Of a stretch of 22,648 nt of DNA, positions 1 through 7,068 are shown piece by piece. Under the pieces are notes generated by a model. That model did no database searches. It worked only from the letters and a program-made list of their open reading frames with translations, and was not told the origin of the DNA. Source of the stretch: CAJQQY01 sp964352225 (lineage in GTDB: Bacteria; Bacteroidota; Bacteroidia; Chitinophagales; Saprospiraceae); contig CAYGRM010000063.1 in the NCBI GenBank assembly GCA_964352225.1, forward strand, positions 1 to 22,648, in the 5' to 3' direction. Made by a program: the position numbers and the translations under genes. Each line of letters opens with the position of its first letter. Positions within the stretch are counted from its first letter, which is position 1.

Positions 1-38
1 AAAAATGCTTTCAACAATTAAGTTGAAAGCCTTTTTTT
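1..38. terminator. Bidirectional intrinsic terminator
   Basis: A perfect 9-bp stem (7-15 with 22-30) with a 6-base loop has a T-run on its right (32-38) and an A-run on its left (1-5). It can therefore end transcription on either strand. On the minus strand it lies just past the stop codon of the Cys-repeat protein gene (57-518) and most likely terminates that gene. It may also serve a plus-strand gene outside the window. Confidence 0.8.
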
Positions 39-56
39 ATTTCTAAAAACTGAAAA

Positions 57-518
57 TTACTTCTCTACTTTTGCTTCTTTTGAGCAGCTAGATTTTCCTG
101 CTTTTGAAGCACAACAAGATTTTTTCGCTGTAGTTTTTACGGTCTTAGCAGTTTTAACCGCTTTCACAGTTTTAACTGTTTCAGCATTTTGACCACCAAC
201 ACCTTGCTCAGCATTCTGAGGAGAAACATTTACAAATTTTTGAGTTGAAGCATCATATTCAACTGGAGTTGAAGTCATTTTTCCGCTTTCAGAGCAAACG
301 TAATTTTTTACGTAAGATACTTTCCCAGATGTACTGCAAACTTTAGTTTCGATTGACTCATCTAAAGATGCTAATTTAGCAGCAGCTTCTGAATCGGCAG
401 CCGCAGTTTTACTGCATACTTTAGCTCCTGATTTGCTAGCACAACAAGCAGCTTTTTGAGCATTAGCAGAAAATGCGATGCATCCAAAAAATGCTAAGAA
501 TAAAAATAATTTCTTCAT
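57..518 (-). CDS. Small exported Cys-repeat protein of unknown function
   Basis: 153 aa. Residues 1-21 form a clear signal peptide ending in NAQ, so the product is exported. The mature part is rich in Lys, Ala, Ser and Thr. A CCASKxG...CSK block occurs near the N-terminus (Cys25, Cys26, Cys35) and again at the C-terminus (Cys135, Cys136, Cys145). Two shorter VCSxSGK units lie between them. A Lys/Thr/Val-rich stretch (about 113-133) precedes the last block. I do not recognise a named family. Paired cysteines in a repeated frame could bind metal or form disulfides, but that is inference. The gene appears monocistronic, with a promoter-like motif upstream (570-600) and a terminator downstream (7-30). 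Confidence 0.75.
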   Translation of the reverse strand: MKKLFLFLAFFGCIAFSANAQKAACCASKSGAKVCSKTAAADSEAAAKLASLDESIETKVCSTSGKVSYVKNYVCSESGKMTSTPVEYDASTQKFVNVSPQNAEQGVGGQNAETVKTVKAVKTAKTVKTTAKKSCCASKAGKSSCSKEAKVEK

Positions 519-569
519 GTCAAGATTATATTTTAATTGATTGAATAATATTGTTTTTTAAAAGTTGTC

Positions 570-600
570 TAAAATTAAGCCATAGAATCGGATTTTCCAA
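570..600 (-). promoter_or_regulatory. Putative Bacteroidota promoter for the Cys-repeat gene
   Basis: Read on the minus strand, TTG (598-600) is followed after 20 bases by TAATTTTA (570-577). This matches the Bacteroidota -33/-7 pattern (TTG, about 19-20 bases, TAnnTTTG) except for the last base. It lies about 50 bases upstream of the start codon at 518. Confidence 0.4.
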
Positions 601-620
601 CTTTTTAACAACTTGTTGAC

Positions 621-708
621 ACCAAGTAGCAGGACTCTCCCGAGTCCCGTATCAAGTAATTCTACTGGCTATTGTGAAACAGGACTTGGGAGAGTCCTGC
701 TACTTGGT
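621..708. repeat. Nested palindromic element after the M4 protease stop codon
   Basis: Bases 621-647 and 682-708 form a 27-bp inverted repeat with one mismatch, separated by a 34-base spacer. Each arm also contains its own small palindrome (GGACTC-tccc-GAGTCC in the left arm and a five-base-pair version in the right), so the element could fold as a cruciform. It ends one base from the M4 protease stop codon (710-712, minus strand). No T-run follows, so it is not a classical terminator. It looks like a dispersed extragenic palindrome. Confidence 0.75.
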
Positions 709-709
709 T

Positions 710-3700
710 CTAATTTTTAACGACTTTCATCATGACATTCCCCTTTTCCAATGGTAGTTGAATGAAATAGGTTCCTGCATTCAATTTTCCTAATGGCAAA
801 TCAAATGTATTTTTCCCTAAAGAAATATCTATATTTTTCTCAAAAACAGATTGTCCTAATAAGTTGAAAACTTGAATCGTAGACTTTTCAGTTTGCTCAC
901 TTTCTAATTCCAAAATCAAATTTTCATCAAATGGATTTGGATAAATTTTTCCATTCAATTCAGTCAATGCTATGTTTTCATTGGCGACTAAATCACGCTC
1001 ACCAGTTGCAAACCATACGCCCCATTTTTCAGCAATGGTTCCGTTGGGAAAAAGGAAGTTTTCAGAATTTGCATCGCCACTAATTTTATTCGCATTGATA
1101 TTTATTATTCCCAAAACGGTAGTGCCTTGGTACGGTAAATCGAAAATCATTTGCCCATCATTGACCGAGTAATTTGGATAAGCCCAAGTTTCCCCTTCTC
1201 GAATAACATCATTGTCCCCTGTTTGAATATTCGCTCCAAGAATTTGATAATTATCGCTGAAAAACCCTTCTTCTCTAAAATCAAAAGCTACGATATAAGG
1301 TGAGTTTTTCGCAAAGGTTGGATTTCCAATACTGATGCCTGAAGGCAGCCCCGTAAATAACTTTTCAATATTTCCCGCAGCAAAATTGCCATTGTCGAAA
1401 ACATTTAAAAATCCAATATCCCAATATTCCACCGCATTGTTCCCCTGTGAACTTGACACTTGGTTAAATGCATCATACATCAAATATTCACCTGAAAAAT
1501 CAAACTCCATCGCATCAGCATATCTGACCTCACCAGTAGTGACCACGCCTCCATTTGGATTGGAAGTTGTTGGATTATACAATTCAAAATCATTCCATTG
1601 TAATAAGTCAAAATCGAAAACCCAAATGATATTTTCAGCAACTGTTCTCACTCCTGCAATTCGGTTTCCATCTTTTGAAATAGCAATATTTCGCCACTCT
1701 CCAGTTGGATTATTTTCGAGAAAATCTTCGATAACATCTCCAGTTGACCAATCAATATCAATGAATTTAAGATTGTTTTGATTGTCTACAAAAACGATTA
1801 CTCGACCATCATCGGTAATACTTGGTTTGCTCGAGATATTAGTCAATGAAAGTTGTGGATCAGCTAAATTATTTCCAGCTAAATCAGCTAGGTATAATTT
1901 ATCCAATCCAGCATCTGAGTGCAAAATTCGCTCATCTCCATCATTCAAATTCACATCATTTTGATAAGTTCCACCAGCACCTTGACCAATTCCAACTGCA
2001 TCAAAAGCTGCATTGGCAGCATTAACCTCGGTACTTCCGTAGAGATCATTCGACGCTTGAACTACTGCATTTCTTAAGTCTACAAACTGAGATGACTTGA
2101 CCAAATAAACATCTAAAGCTCGAAAATAAATCAATTCTGCTTTGTCTTTTCCAACTTCAGTTGCAAATAAATAATACGCATAATTGGTGATACCACTATT
2201 GATGTGAACACCTCCATTATCACCTTGTGGCGTGTTGGGAAGGTTTTGATATTCAGCCATAGTTTTTGGTTGCCAGCCTGGATTACTGAGAGATGAACCT
2301 CCATTATTTGGATCAGAAAGACTTCGCAAAGCACCTGTAGAAATGTAATTTGGATTAGTAATATCTTCCCCTATTTGCCAATCATCTCGATCAATCATAG
2401 CGCCAAAAATATCAGCAAAAGACTCATTCATTGCGCCTGATTGACCTTGATACTCGAGGTTAGCAGTTCCCTGAATTACGCCATGCGACATTTCATGACC
2501 TGCCACATCCAATGCTCTTTGCAATGGAAAATTGAACGCCTGATTTCCATTTCCATAAAACATCGCAGCACCATTCCAAAAGGCATTATCCATATCACTT
2601 CCATCGTCCTCCGAGATATTAAAAAACGAAATGATCGTTCCACCTAGTCCATTAATCGACTCTCGATTATGAGTAGATTTAAAATATTGGTAAGCTTCGC
2701 CACCATTATAATGTGCCGAAATTGCCGCTGGATAATCCCAAGTATTATTTGGAGAAGTGAGAACCGAATAATCAAAATTGCTATTATTTGGAAAAGTACC
2801 CAATCCATCGACCGTCACAATCATTCCTTTTGGATCAGAAGGCAAATCGGAATTTATATCAAACATTGGCCGCGAACCATCATACATGAAATATGTTCCA
2901 TTCACTTCATAAGTATTGATCGTCCGAGTAATACCAAGTAAATCAGTTGCATTAGCAGTAAATGGACCATTAACCACTTCAGCAGTATTTTCACTTTTTT
3001 CTAAAACGGTTTTTGAAAGATTTGATTTGTGCGTAGCATGATTTTCAAGGTGTGCGTGAAATTTACAAATGCTACTATATTTATTGAGCACGTTTCCATT
3101 TTCTGCATCAATCAAATATTCCCACCTTTCTGTCATGTTTGGTATGATAGTTAGGTGATAAGCTAATTTAGGTTGCATTGTCGCTAACTGATCTGTAGAC
3201 ATGTTTTGTTCTGGAAAATAAATAACCAACTCACTTTCAAATTGCTCACCAGCTACATATTTTTTTTCTTCAAAAGAAAGAGTTTTAAATGTCCCTACAT
3301 CGTCTCTTGCAATCTGTTTTGCATTTGGCAGATCAATCGAAGGAGTAACATTTTCCAATTGTGGAGTAGGGTAGTGACGACCATTTACTAGGTAAATATC
3401 ATCGTCTTTGGTATGAGCAATAATTTCGGAGTTATAAATTTTGATTCCTTGAAATTGTTGTTGCAACCGAATGTGTTGCTGCCCTAAATGATCAGTAGTT
3501 TGTTTTTGGATAAAAAACTCTTCAGCTGGATTTTCGATTTGTAAAGATGCTTTTATTGCTTCTAAATAATTGATAGCTCGACTTTCGATTGAAGCATTTC
3601 TTTGTTGAGGAGCATTAGCTAATTTTCCATAAATCCAAATGGGCAAACCAGTAGTCTCATCTTTTTTAATTTTTATAAATCGCTGATTATCAGTTTGTTC

Positions 3701-3916
3701 TGGAAAGGATTGTGTGGCTTTAAAATTTTTCAGGGGATTTTCCAAAATTGTTTTGGGAGCTTTTGGAAGCGTTCGAATATCTTTTAAAATCGAAGTTGGT
3801 CTTGCCAATTGTTCCGATTTTAGATGTTGTGATTCTTTTGTTTTTTGTGTTTGGCTAAAAGTATTTTGAGTAAAACAAAACAAAAAAATGAGGGTAAATA
3901 GGATTGAATATTTCAT
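710..3916 (-). CDS. Secreted M4 (thermolysin-family) metalloprotease with T9SS sorting domain
   Basis: 1068 aa. A signal peptide (about 1-22) is followed by an FTP/PepSY-like propeptide (about 70-280) and an M4 catalytic domain (about 315-650). The zinc site is complete: HEMSH (His474, Glu475, His478) and, 20 residues on, NESFAD with ligand Glu498 and Asp502. GGVHINSGI supplies the transition-state His571, so the enzyme should be active. Residues about 660-975 repeat 'DDGR...', 'SKDGN...' and 'DFSGEYLMYD', suggesting a PD40/TolB-like beta-propeller. Residues about 991-1068 (IYPNPF...NAGTYFIQL...KVVKN) are a T9SS type A sorting domain. It is therefore expected to cross the outer membrane by T9SS and be released or surface-attached. 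The lipoprotein gene lies 50 bp upstream on the same strand. The propeller makes it longer than typical thermolysins. Confidence 0.95.
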   Translation of the reverse strand: MKYSILFTLIFLFCFTQNTFSQTQKTKESQHLKSEQLARPTSILKDIRTLPKAPKTILENPLKNFKATQSFPEQTDNQRFIKIKKDETTGLPIWIYGKLANAPQQRNASIESRAINYLEAIKASLQIENPAEEFFIQKQTTDHLGQQHIRLQQQFQGIKIYNSEIIAHTKDDDIYLVNGRHYPTPQLENVTPSIDLPNAKQIARDDVGTFKTLSFEEKKYVAGEQFESELVIYFPEQNMSTDQLATMQPKLAYHLTIIPNMTERWEYLIDAENGNVLNKYSSICKFHAHLENHATHKSNLSKTVLEKSENTAEVVNGPFTANATDLLGITRTINTYEVNGTYFMYDGSRPMFDINSDLPSDPKGMIVTVDGLGTFPNNSNFDYSVLTSPNNTWDYPAAISAHYNGGEAYQYFKSTHNRESINGLGGTIISFFNISEDDGSDMDNAFWNGAAMFYGNGNQAFNFPLQRALDVAGHEMSHGVIQGTANLEYQGQSGAMNESFADIFGAMIDRDDWQIGEDITNPNYISTGALRSLSDPNNGGSSLSNPGWQPKTMAEYQNLPNTPQGDNGGVHINSGITNYAYYLFATEVGKDKAELIYFRALDVYLVKSSQFVDLRNAVVQASNDLYGSTEVNAANAAFDAVGIGQGAGGTYQNDVNLNDGDERILHSDAGLDKLYLADLAGNNLADPQLSLTNISSKPSITDDGRVIVFVDNQNNLKFIDIDWSTGDVIEDFLENNPTGEWRNIAISKDGNRIAGVRTVAENIIWVFDFDLLQWNDFELYNPTTSNPNGGVVTTGEVRYADAMEFDFSGEYLMYDAFNQVSSSQGNNAVEYWDIGFLNVFDNGNFAAGNIEKLFTGLPSGISIGNPTFAKNSPYIVAFDFREEGFFSDNYQILGANIQTGDNDVIREGETWAYPNYSVNDGQMIFDLPYQGTTVLGIININANKISGDANSENFLFPNGTIAEKWGVWFATGERDLVANENIALTELNGKIYPNPFDENLILELESEQTEKSTIQVFNLLGQSVFEKNIDISLGKNTFDLPLGKLNAGTYFIQLPLEKGNVMMKVVKN

Positions 3917-3966
3917 ATTATAAGAAGAATTTTTTTTTAAAAACGTTAGTCGAAGTTGAGGTAGTT

Positions 3967-4413
3967 TTACTGGTTAGGTACTTCTTCAACTTTGGCTAGA
4001 TATTTTAAGATTGCGTAGAATTTAGTGACTTCGATGGAGACAGCATCTTGCCCACTCCAAACGATTTGATGATCAATATCCTTATCTTTTATTCGAATAA
4101 AATTATACCGATTGCCAGGTTTGTTCACCTCGATTTCTTTTAAGTTTAGAACTTCAACATTATTGAAAATTTGTTTGGTAGTTTGTTTTTTCAAAGTTTT
4201 CAAAGCTACATAATTAGTATCCAGTCCATTTTTTGAAAACACTTGTCCATTGTCAAGAATAAAAGTTTCATTAACTGCGCCGGTGATTCCACCTCCACTT
4301 CCAAAGCTAACTTGACCTTTGGGATAATCGACGGGAGTATACTGATTTACTTTGCAAGAGGAAAAACTGAAAAGGAGCATCAAGAGAAAAATCGAGTAAG
4401 TTATTTTTTTCAT
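3967..4413 (-). CDS. Small predicted lipoprotein of unknown function
   Basis: 148 aa. The N-terminus is a hydrophobic signal followed by FSFSSC, a lipobox-like sequence with lipid-accepting Cys20, so it is probably a membrane-anchored lipoprotein. The mature part has a Gly-rich patch (SFGSGGGITG, about 37-46) and alternates short hydrophobic and charged stretches, suggesting a small mainly beta fold. No family was recognised. It lies 50 bp upstream of the M4 protease on the same strand and may be co-transcribed with it. It is divergent from the GT9 gene across a 124-bp gap. Confidence 0.75.
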   Translation of the reverse strand: MKKITYSIFLLMLLFSFSSCKVNQYTPVDYPKGQVSFGSGGGITGAVNETFILDNGQVFSKNGLDTNYVALKTLKKQTTKQIFNNVEVLNLKEIEVNKPGNRYNFIRIKDKDIDHQIVWSGQDAVSIEVTKFYAILKYLAKVEEVPNQ

Positions 4414-4478
4414 AAAAAAAAATTAGGTTTGAAGGATTTTTGTACTTCGTAGCTTCTGCTATGAAAAATTGATTTAAT

Positions 4479-4502
4479 TTAACGTAGCTGGAGTTACGTT
4501 AA
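4479..4502. promoter_or_regulatory. Inverted repeat between divergent genes
   Basis: TTAACGTA (4479-4486) and TACGTTAA (4495-4502) form a perfect 8-bp inverted repeat with an 8-base spacer. It lies between the divergent lipoprotein and GT9 genes. It could be an operator or a leader hairpin. Nothing in the window identifies a regulator. Confidence 0.35.
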
Positions 4503-4510
4503 TACGAGAT

Positions 4511-4518
4511 CAAAATTA
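4511..4518 (-). promoter_or_regulatory. Putative -7 element for the lipoprotein-M4 unit
   Basis: On the minus strand the bases read TAATTTTG, an exact match to the Bacteroidota -7 consensus TAnnTTTG, about 100 bases upstream of the lipoprotein start. No good TTG is found at the expected -33 spacing, so support is weak. The inverted repeat at 4479-4502 would then fall in the transcript leader. Confidence 0.3.
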
Positions 4519-4537
4519 TCTATTTTTTAACGAAATA

Positions 4538-5635
4538 TTGAATACACTTTTGACGAAAGAAAAAATTAAAAAGGTACTTATTATTAGGTTTAGCTCAATT
4601 GGCGACATTGTTTTGACGACTCCGGTGATACGATGTGTAAAAGAACAATTGAATTATAAAGTACATTTTTTAACTAAGAAGTCTTTCGAATCCATTCTTA
4701 TTGCTAATCCGCATCTTGATAAAATTTATACCATTAATAAAAAGGTATCAGAAGTTTTACCACAATTAAAATCGGAAAACTATGATGCGATTATCGACTT
4801 GCATAAAAATTTGAGAACCCTACAAGTGCGTTGGGCATTGCGAGTTCCATATTTTTCATTTGATAAATTAAATTGGGAAAAATGGCTGATGGTTAATTTT
4901 AAAATTAATCGACTGCCAAAAGTACATATTGTTGATCGATACATGGCTGCAGCAAAGGGATTGGGTGTGACACCCTTGGCCGCTAAAGGGGAGGGAGATT
5001 TTTCAAGAGGAGAAAGTAGTGCTTTGAATGAAAATGATACTGATGAAGATATAGCAGGTCTTTTGAATCCGGAAATAGATTTTTTTCATTTAGAAAACAA
5101 CATTCCAGATTTAGCAAAGTTTCTCTCCCCTTTAGGGGACAGGGGGTTTTTGTGTTTTGCTATCGGAGGTGCTCATGCAACCAAGCGATTACCCCTTTCC
5201 AAAATTATTTCCATCTGTTCGAAAATAAAAGCACCGATCATTTTAATTGGAGGAAAGGAAGATGCAACTGTTGGGGAGAAAGTGGTACTAGCTATCAATG
5301 AAGATCGAGTGATAAATATGTGTGGTAAAACTAGTTTGCAAGAGTCCATAGAATTAATTAAAAATGCCAAAAAAGTCATCACCCATGATACCGGTATGAT
5401 GCATATTGCGGCTTCTTTTCAAAAAGAAATAATTTCGATTTGGGGAAATACGATTCCTGAATTTGGGATGACACCATATTATGAAGACGGAATTGATCGA
5501 AATACTACGATTCAGGTAGAAAACTTATCTTGCCGTCCTTGTTCAAAAATAGGTTTTGAGAAATGTCCCAAAGGCCATTTTAATTGTATGATGAAAATTG
5601 ATGAGGAGAAAGTGGTAAGAGCAGCTATGCAGTAG
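4538..5635 (+). CDS. Glycosyltransferase family 9 (heptosyltransferase-type)
   Basis: 365 aa. The N-terminal lobe starts KKVLIIRFSSIGDIVLTTPVIR, the usual GT9/ADP-heptose:LPS heptosyltransferase opening. The C-terminal lobe has IGGAHATKRLP (209-219), a nucleotide-sugar-binding IILIGGKED (235-243) and THDTGMMHIAA (282-292). Four Cys near the end (332, 335, 343, 350) are also seen in many Bacteroidota members. It likely adds a sugar to the LPS core at the inner membrane. No ATG fits: the start is TTG at 4538 or TTG at 4550, because the conserved domain begins by residue 12. The interlobe region (about 143-205) is unusually polar and is bordered by inverted G-rich/C-rich sequence, which looks like an in-frame palindromic insertion. 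A palindrome follows the stop directly. Confidence 0.88.
   Translation: MNTLLTKEKIKKVLIIRFSSIGDIVLTTPVIRCVKEQLNYKVHFLTKKSFESILIANPHLDKIYTINKKVSEVLPQLKSENYDAIIDLHKNLRTLQVRWALRVPYFSFDKLNWEKWLMVNFKINRLPKVHIVDRYMAAAKGLGVTPLAAKGEGDFSRGESSALNENDTDEDIAGLLNPEIDFFHLENNIPDLAKFLSPLGDRGFLCFAIGGAHATKRLPLSKIISICSKIKAPIILIGGKEDATVGEKVVLAINEDRVINMCGKTSLQESIELIKNAKKVITHDTGMMHIAASFQKEIISIWGNTIPEFGMTPYYEDGIDRNTTIQVENLSCRPCSKIGFEKCPKGHFNCMMKIDEEKVVRAAMQ
4983..5135. repeat. Inverted repeat pair embedded in frame in the GT9 gene
   Basis: CTAAAGGGGAG (4983-4993) recurs as its exact complement CTCCCCTTTAG (5125-5135). Similarity continues imperfectly outward for some 15-20 bases on each side (C-rich before 4983, G-rich after 5135). 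The right arm is itself a small palindrome, CCCCT-TT-AGGGG. The reading frame stays open throughout, encoding PLAAKGEG at one end and SPLGDRGF at the other. The segment encodes the linker between the two GT9 lobes. Confidence 0.6.
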
Positions 5636-5636
5636 G

Positions 5637-5684
5637 CCGTTTTCAGTAGGCAGTCAGCAAGAATCAACTTCCAACTGAAAACTG
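5637..5684. repeat. Short palindromic element directly after the GT9 stop codon
   Basis: GTTTTCAGT (5639-5647) pairs with ACTGAAAAC (5674-5682), and two more G:C pairs are possible inside. The element begins immediately after the TAG at 5633-5635. A weak T-rich stretch follows (5685-5690), so it may act as a poor terminator or 3'-end stabiliser. Its CAGTAGGCAGTCAGCA-type sequence resembles short intergenic repeats I have seen in Bacteroidota genomes. That resemblance is from memory and was not searched. Confidence 0.45.
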
Positions 5685-5716
5685 TTTTGTCGCTAATTAG
5701 GTATTAAAAAAGCCTA

Positions 5717-5724
5717 TATTTTTG
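5717..5724 (+). promoter_or_regulatory. Possible -7 element upstream of porP/sprF
   Basis: TATTTTTG matches TAnnTTTG exactly, but the nearest upstream TTG is 27 bases away and too far for a canonical -33. It would give a leader of about 150 bases before the ATG at 5882. The rest of the 5636-5881 gap holds the palindrome after GT9 and AT-rich sequence without an obvious gene. Confidence 0.25.
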
Positions 5725-5881
5725 GTCAAAAAATAATTTCAAAATATCTTGCACTTAGACGTATGGTGATTTAAACAAAAAATCCTATCTTTCGACATTA
5801 TAATCGTTTGTTTTTAACAAATTGGAAATAAACCGATCACCACTTTAAACTAAGATTTCAAAACATAAACTATTCGCTTTT

Positions 5882-6946
5882 ATGAAAATTCTAAAAGGTT
5901 TACTCTTTTTCTTCTTTATTTCGTTGGCTGGAACTATGAATGCACAAGACATTCACTTCACCCAATTTTATTTATCACCATTGACTACTAACCCTGCATA
6001 TACGGGTGCTTTTCAAGGAACTTTTCGGATCGGTGGAATTTATCGAGACCAATGGGGAGGAGTTTCATCTAGTCCTTATCGCACACCTTCTTTTTATGTT
6101 GATGCTCCTATTTTTATGATAGGCAAAAAAGCATGGTTAGGTGTAGGTGGAATGGTATATAGTGACAAAGCAGGTGCTTTGGAATTATCAACTTCACAAG
6201 CAATGGGAAGTGCAGCCATTCATATTCCATTAAATAAAAAATCAACTTCGATTTTTACTTTTGGAGTTCAAGCAGGCTATACGAGTCGCCAACTAAACTT
6301 AGGACAAGCTATGTTTGCCGATCAATTAGCAAGTGGTAATCCGAGTACTGAGTTTGGAGGTAATGTGGGAAGTGATCAAAATGATTTCAATACCAATAAA
6401 TTTGATTTGAACGCAGGAGTATTATTAAAAGCTCAGATGAATGATAAAATGCGTCTTGAAATTGGTTCATCTTTGAACCATATTTTAACACCTGATTTGC
6501 ATGTGAATGAAGGTGCCTCTGATTCTACAGGAAATTTAACACCTTCAGCAGAAGGTCGAGATGCATGGAATTTGCCTGGAGACTTCATCTTACATGGTCA
6601 ATTTTTTGTTGACTTAAATGAGAAAATTGTCATCAAACCAGCTTTTATGTTTAGAACACTCTCAGGTGCTAATAATATTCAAGTGCAAGCACTCGGTGGA
6701 TACCACTTGAATGAGGCAAAAAGCATGACTTTAAATGTCGGAATTGGATACCGATTGCGTGATGCAACTCAATTCATCGTTGGAATGGATTATAAGCAAT
6801 TCCGAGTGGGAGCAGCCTATGATTTGACGGTATCAGATTTGGCAGATGTTGGAACTGGTGGAGGTTTCGAATTGGGGCTTTCTTACATTGCTAAGATTTT
6901 CAAGAAGCCGAATGTTAAACCAGTTATTTTCTGTCCACGATTCTAA
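5882..6946 (+). CDS. PorP/SprF-family type IX secretion outer-membrane protein
   Basis: 354 aa. The signal peptide (1-21) ends MNAQ. The mature start QDIHFTQFYLSPLTTNPAYTG and the following YRDQWGG are hallmarks of the PorP/SprF family. Alternating beta-strand segments run through the protein, with FKVGAAYD-like strands near the end and a terminal CPRF. The protein is predicted to be an outer-membrane beta-barrel. In characterised T9SSs, PorP/SprF proteins bind PorE or surface adhesins such as SprB. The next gene, 122 bp downstream on the same strand, encodes a PorE-like protein, and this pairing is common in Bacteroidota. Many genomes carry several copies, so this may be a cargo-specific paralogue rather than the core PorP. 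Confidence 0.93.
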   Translation: MKILKGLLFFFFISLAGTMNAQDIHFTQFYLSPLTTNPAYTGAFQGTFRIGGIYRDQWGGVSSSPYRTPSFYVDAPIFMIGKKAWLGVGGMVYSDKAGALELSTSQAMGSAAIHIPLNKKSTSIFTFGVQAGYTSRQLNLGQAMFADQLASGNPSTEFGGNVGSDQNDFNTNKFDLNAGVLLKAQMNDKMRLEIGSSLNHILTPDLHVNEGASDSTGNLTPSAEGRDAWNLPGDFILHGQFFVDLNEKIVIKPAFMFRTLSGANNIQVQALGGYHLNEAKSMTLNVGIGYRLRDATQFIVGMDYKQFRVGAAYDLTVSDLADVGTGGGFELGLSYIAKIFKKPNVKPVIFCPRF

Positions 6947-7068
6947 TATTGTGGTTATTTGTTAACTGTTAATAGTGAATGATTAACTCACTAATTTGGA
7001 TGAGTTTTCGTTTTTATAAATGACAATCATTTGCAATCAAAAACTAAAAGTTTAAATTTTTATTGAAT

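Noticed and set aside
1335..1781. 148-codon plus-strand ORF opposite the M4 protease
   Set aside because: Covered fully by the well-supported protease on the minus strand; no coding features.
7063..7068. TTG start six bases upstream for the PorE-like gene
   Set aside because: The ATG at 7069 gives a standard MKK signal peptide and is the usual start codon. The TTG only adds Met-Asn.
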